Shown here piece by piece: positions 6,458 through 9,776 of a stretch of 9,776 bases of DNA (position 1 is the first letter of the stretch; each line of letters starts with the position of its first letter). The notes under the pieces are model-generated. The model was not told the DNA's origin. It did no database searches and saw only the letters and a program-made list of their open reading frames with translations. This DNA is from Bacillota bacterium. GTDB lineage: Bacteria; Bacillota; Clostridia; Christensenellales; CAG-138. The DNA lies in the NCBI GenBank assembly GCA_023458615.1, contig JAEWYV010000012.1:1-9776 (forward strand), given 5' to 3'. A program made the translations under genes and the position numbers.

Positions 6458-7126
6458 ATGCGAATCCCCCTAAACGAACGAAACCTGCCCGCTTATACGC
6501 GCGGCGAAGAGATCTTTCACATGGTGTCCCACATTGCGGGCGGCGTATTCGCGTTTGTCGCGCTGCTGCTCTGCGTCATCAAGGCCTCCCTTGGCGGAAA
6601 TGCGATGGCTATCGTCACCTCCACGGTCTACGGCATCACCATGATCGTGCTGTATTGCATGTCCAGCATCTATCACGGCCTCAAACCATCGCTGGGTAAA
6701 AAGGTGCTGCAGGTGCTCGACCACTGCTCGATCTATTTCATGATTGCGGGAACCTATACGCCAATCGTGCTCGTCGCCCTGCGTCCGCTCTATCCGGCGC
6801 TGGCTTGGTCTATCTTCGGCGCGGAGTGGGCGCTCACCGCGCTTGCCGTCACGCTCACCGCAATCGATCTCAAGCAATATCGCGTATTTTCCATGGTCTG
6901 CTACATCCTCATGGGTTGGGGTATCATGTTCTTTTTCCCCTTTGCCATGCGCGCGCTCGGCGGGGCGGGATTCTGGCTGTTGCTCTCCGGCGGACTAAGC
7001 TATACAATCGGCGCAATCCTCTACGGCATCGGCTCAAAGAAGCGATATTTTCACGCGATGTTTCATGTGTTCGTGCTGCTCGGTAGCATTCTGCATTTTC
7101 TCTCGATTTTTTTGTTTGTGCTGTAA
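6458..7126 (+). CDS. trhA: Hemolysin III / PAQR-family seven-helix membrane protein (TrhA-like)
   Basis: The product has 222 residues from ATG at 6458, which follows GGAG by 5 nt. An upstream in-frame GTG at 6419 lies inside the radical SAM gene and lacks a good site. Seven hydrophobic segments are visible at about 23-43, 50-70, 90-109, 113-135, 141-160, 170-190 and 203-222. Family motifs are all present: EEIFHMVSH (17-25), SSIYH (69-73), LDHCSIY (87-93) and the late HAMFHVFVLLGS (199-210), which ends near HF. The conserved histidines and D88 form the presumed intramembrane metal site of the PAQR superfamily. Bacterial members are called hemolysin III from an old activity assay and more recently TrhA, with a proposed role in membrane lipid or fluidity balance. 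A toxin role should not be assumed. It ends just before a strong bidirectional terminator. Confidence 0.93.
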   Translation: MRIPLNERNLPAYTRGEEIFHMVSHIAGGVFAFVALLLCVIKASLGGNAMAIVTSTVYGITMIVLYCMSSIYHGLKPSLGKKVLQVLDHCSIYFMIAGTYTPIVLVALRPLYPALAWSIFGAEWALTALAVTLTAIDLKQYRVFSMVCYILMGWGIMFFFPFAMRALGGAGFWLLLSGGLSYTIGAILYGIGSKKRYFHAMFHVFVLLGSILHFLSIFLFVL

Positions 7127-7142
7127 TAACATTTGAAATAAA

Positions 7143-7177
7143 AAAAAGTCTCTCGCCATAACAGTGAGAGACTTTTT
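7143..7177. terminator. Bidirectional Rho-independent terminator
   Basis: A perfect 12-bp stem pairs AAAAAGTCTCTC (7143-7154) with GAGAGACTTTTT (7166-7177) around an 11-nt loop. T-runs occur on the 3' side in both directions. It sits 16 nt after the hemolysin III stop and 14 nt after the Crp/Fnr-type regulator stop, which converge here, so it ends both transcripts. Confidence 0.93.
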
Positions 7178-7191
7178 GTATGCCTACGTTA

Positions 7192-7884
7192 CTATATTTT
7201 GATTTCGCCCATCAATCGAAAGCTGCTTTTATCAAAGGTTAACATGCCTTCATCCCGCATTTTGCAGAGTTCATTGCTCATCGCGCTGCGATCCACGCAG
7301 AGATAATCCGCAAGCTGCTGACGGTTAAATGGAATTTCAAACACATCGCTACCCGCCGCAAGCGATTGACTTGAAAGATAGGACAAGAGTTTTTCCCGCG
7401 TGTTGCGTTTGCTCATGTGCGACAGTTTTCTCGTGAGCGCGAGGTTTTTCTTTGCCGATTCCGCGAGCATATTTTGCACCAGCCGCGTGTGAAATCGGCA
7501 GGCGCTGGAGCAGATTTCGAGCATGTGTCGCGCGTCTATCATCATCACCGCGCTTGGCTCGGCTGCAACTGCGCTCACACGCAACAGTTCCCCCGGTAAA
7601 AATGCATAGGATTCCCCGAAGACGTCCCCAGGCCAAACATCCGCTATGATATTGCGATTGCCCCAGAAGTCCTCCTCGATGATCTGCACCCTGCCGGAGA
7701 GCACCATTCCGATGGACGTAATGTCCTCGCCCTGATGCAGAATCATCTCGTTTTTGGCAAAATCACGGTAACTTGGCGCAATGCAGCCAAGCAGCGTCGG
7801 CAATTCCGCCTCGGTGGTACCGCGAAACAACGCGGTTTTTTTCAAAAAAGCATAGGAGATCTGTGCGCTCCCGGCCGTACTCAT
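7192..7884 (-). CDS. Crp/Fnr-family transcriptional regulator
   Basis: The 230-residue protein has a cyclic-nucleotide-binding-like sensor domain (about 12-125; GMVLSGRVQII at 59-69 and PGDVFGES at 85-92), a long dimerisation helix (about 130-160) and a winged helix-turn-helix: IPFNRQQLADYL (184-195), VDRSAMSNELCKMRDEGML (197-215) and a wing ending in FRL. It lacks the FNR N-terminal cysteine cluster; its cysteines are C34, C125, C129, C196 and C207. In the recognition helix, CRP's R180-E181 aligns with R199-S200, so its operator should differ from TGTGA. The gene diverges from a ferredoxin-like gene. That pairing is common in clostridia, where related regulators (HcpR types) control nitrosative or redox stress genes. 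AGAGGTGA precedes the ATG. A likely role is redox or NO sensing with control of the divergent gene, inferred from context. Confidence 0.93.
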   Translation of the reverse strand: MSTAGSAQISYAFLKKTALFRGTTEAELPTLLGCIAPSYRDFAKNEMILHQGEDITSIGMVLSGRVQIIEEDFWGNRNIIADVWPGDVFGESYAFLPGELLRVSAVAAEPSAVMMIDARHMLEICSSACRFHTRLVQNMLAESAKKNLALTRKLSHMSKRNTREKLLSYLSSQSLAAGSDVFEIPFNRQQLADYLCVDRSAMSNELCKMRDEGMLTFDKSSFRLMGEIKI

Positions 7885-7935
7885 ATTATTTCACCTCTTG
7901 TGACATCATTCTAGCGCAAAACGCCTTCTATATAC

Positions 7936-7949
7936 GTTGTTTTTACAAC
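7936..7949. promoter_or_regulatory. Palindrome GTTGT-TTTT-ACAAC, likely operator of the Crp/Fnr-family regulator
   Basis: The 5-4-5 layout equals that of FNR sites (TTGAT-N4-ATCAA) with a different half-site. Its centre (7942.5) lies at -41.5 relative to a start predicted from the plus-strand -10 box TATACT, the class II activator position. It lies about 15 nt downstream of the predicted minus-strand start, where binding would repress the regulator's own gene. The palindrome is seen; the role is inferred. Confidence 0.55.
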
Positions 7950-7964
7950 ATACTCGTTTGCATT

Positions 7965-7993
7965 ATCATAGTATACTTCCTATACAGCGTCAA
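7965..7993 (-). promoter_or_regulatory. Sigma-A promoter of the Crp/Fnr-type regulator gene
   Basis: TTGACG (7993-7988) and TATGAT (7970-7965) on the minus strand are 17 nt apart, each matching consensus at 5 of 6 bases. Transcription would start near 7958, about 74 nt before the ATG. Confidence 0.72.
7972..7977 (+). promoter_or_regulatory. -10 box of the ferredoxin-like gene (activator-dependent type)
   Basis: TATACT matches the -10 consensus at 5 of 6 bases and has no good -35 box at 17 nt, as expected for an activated promoter. Start would be near 7984, giving a leader of about 77 nt. An alternative is TTTACA (7942-7947) with TATCAT (7964-7969) at 16 nt, in which the palindrome would overlap the -35 box and repress. 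Confidence 0.45.
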
Positions 7994-8060
7994 GGTGTCC
8001 CAATCGATTCCGGGCATCAGCGCGAAAAGTTTAATTTAGCATACGAAAGGACTTATCCAT

Positions 8061-8789
8061 ATGATCCGCCAAATCATTCAAATTGACGAATCCCTTTGCA
8101 ACGGCTGCGGCGCCTGCGCAAACGCCTGTCATGAAGGCGCAATCGCCATGGTAGACGGCAAGGCAAAGCTGATGCGCGACGACTATTGCGATGGACTTGG
8201 CAACTGCCTCCCCGTCTGTCCGACGGGAGCCATCACATTTGTAGAGCGGGAGGCCGCCGCCTATGATGAAGCGGCTGTCAAAGCAAAGCAAACTGCCCAG
8301 CAGCAAAAGGCCGCTCCCTCCGCCGCGCATACCTGCGGTTGTCCCGGCACACGCAGCCGCGCCATCACGCGTGCAGAGCAGCCCAAGCCGGAGCCCTGCG
8401 CCTGCTCCGGCGCAGAGGAATCACTCTCCGCTCTGAATCAATGGCCCGTGCAGATTAAGCTTGTGCCCGTGAACGCCCCCTACTTTAACAAGGCAAAACT
8501 GCTCATCGCCGCGGACTGCACCGCTTATGCCCGCGCGGATTTTCATGATCGTTTCATGAAAAACCACATCACACTCATCGGCTGCCCGAAGCTGGATATG
8601 GTCGATTATACCGAAAAACTAACAGAGATCCTACGCTGTAACGAGATTCAGAGTGTTACGGTCGTTCGCATGGAGGTGCCCTGCTGCGGCGGAATCGAGC
8701 ACGCGGTGAAGAGCGCATTGCTCACCAGTGGAAAGATGATTCCCTGGCAGGTGGTCACTATATCCACCGATGGCTCTATTTTAGAGTAA
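8061..8789 (+). CDS. Ferredoxin-type 4Fe-4S protein with cysteine-rich C-terminal domain
   Basis: The 242-residue protein starts with a two-cluster ferredoxin fold. CNGCGACANAC gives C13, C16, C19 and C23, a complete first motif. The second reads CDGLGNCLPVCP with C43, C49 and C53 only; L46 replaces the expected second cysteine, so that site may hold a 3Fe-4S cluster or use another ligand. A low-complexity linker (64-115) has CGCPG (92-96) and PCACSG (112-117). The C-terminal part (about 127-242) contains AADCTAY (C153), IGCPKLD (C175), C193 and MEVPCCGG (C208, C209), conserved-looking motifs of unknown function. In all there are 16 cysteines. AAAGGA lies 9 nt before the ATG. Such proteins are frequent in clostridia beside Crp/Fnr regulators and often near hybrid cluster protein (hcp), presumably as its electron donor. 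No hcp gene is present here. Electron transfer is the safe call; the partner is unknown. Confidence 0.9.
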   Translation: MIRQIIQIDESLCNGCGACANACHEGAIAMVDGKAKLMRDDYCDGLGNCLPVCPTGAITFVEREAAAYDEAAVKAKQTAQQQKAAPSAAHTCGCPGTRSRAITRAEQPKPEPCACSGAEESLSALNQWPVQIKLVPVNAPYFNKAKLLIAADCTAYARADFHDRFMKNHITLIGCPKLDMVDYTEKLTEILRCNEIQSVTVVRMEVPCCGGIEHAVKSALLTSGKMIPWQVVTISTDGSILE

Positions 8790-8810
8790 TCATATAAGAA
8801 GCTAACCAGA

Positions 8811-8838
8811 TGCGCCGGGGCAATCTCCGGCGCATTTT
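8811..8838 (+). terminator. Rho-independent terminator after the ferredoxin-like gene
   Basis: A 10-bp stem (8811-8820 with 8825-8834, one G-T pair) closes a 4-nt CAAT loop and is followed by TTTT. It begins 21 nt after the stop codon. Confidence 0.85.
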
Positions 8839-8860
8839 CGCTCCTCATTTTTTATCATCA

Positions 8861-8893
8861 TAGTTTAATGTTGTGTTGTTTAGTTTCGTGTTG
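8861..8893 (+). repeat. Two 13-bp direct repeats spaced 20 bp apart
   Basis: TAGTTTAATGTTG (8861-8873) and TAGTTTCGTGTTG (8881-8893) match at 11 of 13 bases and start exactly 20 bp apart, about two helical turns. They lie between the terminator and the GntR-type promoter. This could be a site for a regulator that binds tandemly on one face of DNA; no such regulator is identified. Confidence 0.4.
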
Positions 8894-8908
8894 CACTGCT
8901 ATTATTAT

Positions 8909-8926
8909 TAACATCTGGCGATGTTA
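8909..8926. promoter_or_regulatory. Palindrome TAACATC-TGGC-GATGTTA
   Basis: This is a perfect inverted repeat with 7-bp arms and a 4-bp centre, 55 nt upstream of the -35 box of the GntR-type gene. No T-run follows directly, so a second terminator is unlikely. An operator is the better guess. Confidence 0.4.
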
Positions 8927-8980
8927 TATTGTGGATTCAGCGTACGATCCCACTCAAGGCAAGGGTTCAACAGCTTTCTC

Positions 8981-9008
8981 TTGCAATTTTGTAAAACAGT
9001 TATATAAT
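8981..9008 (+). promoter_or_regulatory. Sigma-A promoter of the GntR-type regulator gene
   Basis: TTGCAA (8981-8986) and a perfect TATAAT (9003-9008) are 16 nt apart. Start would be near 9015, about 41 nt before the ATG. Confidence 0.65.
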
Positions 9009-9019
9009 GTGATTATCTT

Positions 9020-9027
9020 GTATAGAC
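9020..9027. promoter_or_regulatory. HutC-type GntR operator GTATAGAC
   Basis: The octamer fits the GTMTAKAC pattern known for operators of the HutC subfamily of GntR regulators, within the near-palindrome TGTATAGACA. It lies just after the predicted transcription start, where a bound repressor would block the gene that follows, which encodes exactly this type of regulator. Autorepression is therefore likely. Confidence 0.6.
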
Positions 9028-9055
9028 AGGAAATCTGATCAAGGGGTTGAGAAAG

Positions 9056-9772
9056 ATGAAACACAATGAGCATCCGATCTTTCGGCAAATCATTGAGCGC
9101 ATCAACGTCGGCATTGAAAGCGGGGAGTATGCGCGCGGGGACGTAATTCCATCCGAACCTGAACTGTGCAGACAGTTTGATACCACGCGCATGACCGTTC
9201 GCCGGGCCATCGACGCCTTGGTAAATGAGGGGAAACTCTATCGCGTACAGGGCAAGGGCACATTCGTTTCCCAATTTGAGCTCGATAAAACCTATCAAAA
9301 GCAGGGCTTCACCAGCAACATGCTCTCGCTTGGGCTCCATCCTTCCAGCGAGGTGCTTTTTGCAGGAGAATGCGACGCTAAGCCGGAGGTTCGCGCGCAC
9401 TTGGAGTTGGAGCCGGATGAACCACTCTATTGCCTCACGCGCGTTCGCCTCGCCAACGATGAACCAATTGCGATAGAGCGCATTTGGCTCTCCGCCAATC
9501 GGTTCCCTAAGTTGTCGGAGTTTGATTTCTCAAAGGAATCCCTCTACGAAGTTCTCCATCGGGAGTTTGGCCTCGACTTAATGAACGGTTACTCCAAGCA
9601 ACGCATCAATGCGCTGACCATCAGCGGGGCGGATGCTGAGACGCTCTTTGGCGCGAAAAAAGGCGTCGCTTTGCGAATTCGAAACGTAGACTACGACAAG
9701 ATGCATCATCCCTTTGCCGCCACGGATGCCTATTATCACGGTGGCAGATACACGCTCGATATCGTCATCTAA
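9056..9772 (+). CDS. GntR-family (HutC subfamily) transcriptional regulator with UTRA domain
   Basis: The 238-residue protein begins with a GntR winged helix-turn-helix (about 6-73): IFRQIIERINVGIESGEY, then IPSEPELCRQF (31-41), TTRMTVRRAIDALVNEG (43-59) and the wing GKGTFV (66-71). Residues 95-236 form a UTRA ligand-binding domain of the HutC subfamily, with EPLYCLTRVRLANDEPIAIE (122-141) and the closing TDAYYHGGRYTLDI (223-236) typical of the fold. The ATG at 9056 is preceded by AAGGGG with 9-nt spacing; a TTG at 9047 abuts that site and is unlikely to be used. UTRA domains bind small molecules, often sugar phosphates or amino acid derivatives, and the bound ligand releases the DNA. It is transcribed alone in this window after a terminator. 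The genes it controls probably lie to the right, since the window ends 4 nt after its stop. Confidence 0.95.
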   Translation: MKHNEHPIFRQIIERINVGIESGEYARGDVIPSEPELCRQFDTTRMTVRRAIDALVNEGKLYRVQGKGTFVSQFELDKTYQKQGFTSNMLSLGLHPSSEVLFAGECDAKPEVRAHLELEPDEPLYCLTRVRLANDEPIAIERIWLSANRFPKLSEFDFSKESLYEVLHREFGLDLMNGYSKQRINALTISGADAETLFGAKKGVALRIRNVDYDKMHHPFAATDAYYHGGRYTLDIVI

Positions 9773-9776
9773 CACA

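Noticed and set aside
6458..7126. Hemolysin III as a virulence toxin
   Set aside because: The family name is historical; the sequence is a PAQR-type seven-helix membrane protein found in many harmless bacteria, and nothing around it suggests a toxin locus.
8811..8838. Hairpin as a riboswitch or regulatory element for the GntR-type gene
   Set aside because: A short GC stem with a 4-nt loop and trailing T-run 21 nt after a stop codon is fully explained as a terminator, and the GntR-type promoter lies downstream of it.

Overview
The window looks like the chromosome of an anaerobic member of the Bacillota, probably a Clostridia lineage. The reasons are strong AGGAGG-type ribosome binding sites, sigma-A-like promoters (TTGACG/TATGAT), GC-rich genes separated by AT-rich intergenic DNA, and an anaerobe's gene set: a radical SAM enzyme, a polyferredoxin-like protein and a Crp/Fnr regulator of the kind usually found beside such ferredoxins. 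The exact taxon cannot be read from the sequence. I see no tRNA, rRNA, CRISPR array, insertion sequence or prophage gene.

Left half (1-4966, minus strand): one operon of five genes, read from right to left. They are a GtrA-family membrane protein, a TetR-type regulator that overlaps it by 4 nt (ATGA), a class III PLP aminotransferase resembling glutamate-1-semialdehyde aminomutase, an FGGY-family sugar kinase, and a class II aldolase that runs off the left edge. Gaps between the last four genes are about 40 nt. FGGY kinase plus class II aldolase is the classical pair for phosphorylating a ketose and cleaving the ketose phosphate. Here an aminotransferase stands where an isomerase or dehydrogenase is usual, which suggests breakdown of an amino-polyol or amino-sugar-like compound of unknown identity. 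The aldolase is itself unusual: it begins with a second aldolase-like domain that has lost all its zinc-ligand histidines.

Centre (4967-5339): an AT-rich divergent control region with a good minus-strand promoter, repeated TGGTTGA boxes, several palindromes, and a 24-bp imperfect palindrome just ahead of the rightward gene. Rightward from it come a radical SAM enzyme (TTG start) and a hemolysin III/PAQR-type seven-helix membrane protein, closed by a bidirectional terminator shared with the convergent regulator gene.

Right half (7192-9772): a Crp/Fnr-family regulator (minus) diverges from a ferredoxin-like iron-sulfur protein (plus). They share a compact region with overlapping promoters and a perfect GTTGT-N4-ACAAC palindrome, placed as expected for activating the ferredoxin gene and repressing the regulator. 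After a strong terminator, a GntR/HutC-type regulator gene has its own promoter and a HutC-consensus operator just downstream of the predicted transcription start. Its target genes are probably to the right, outside the window.
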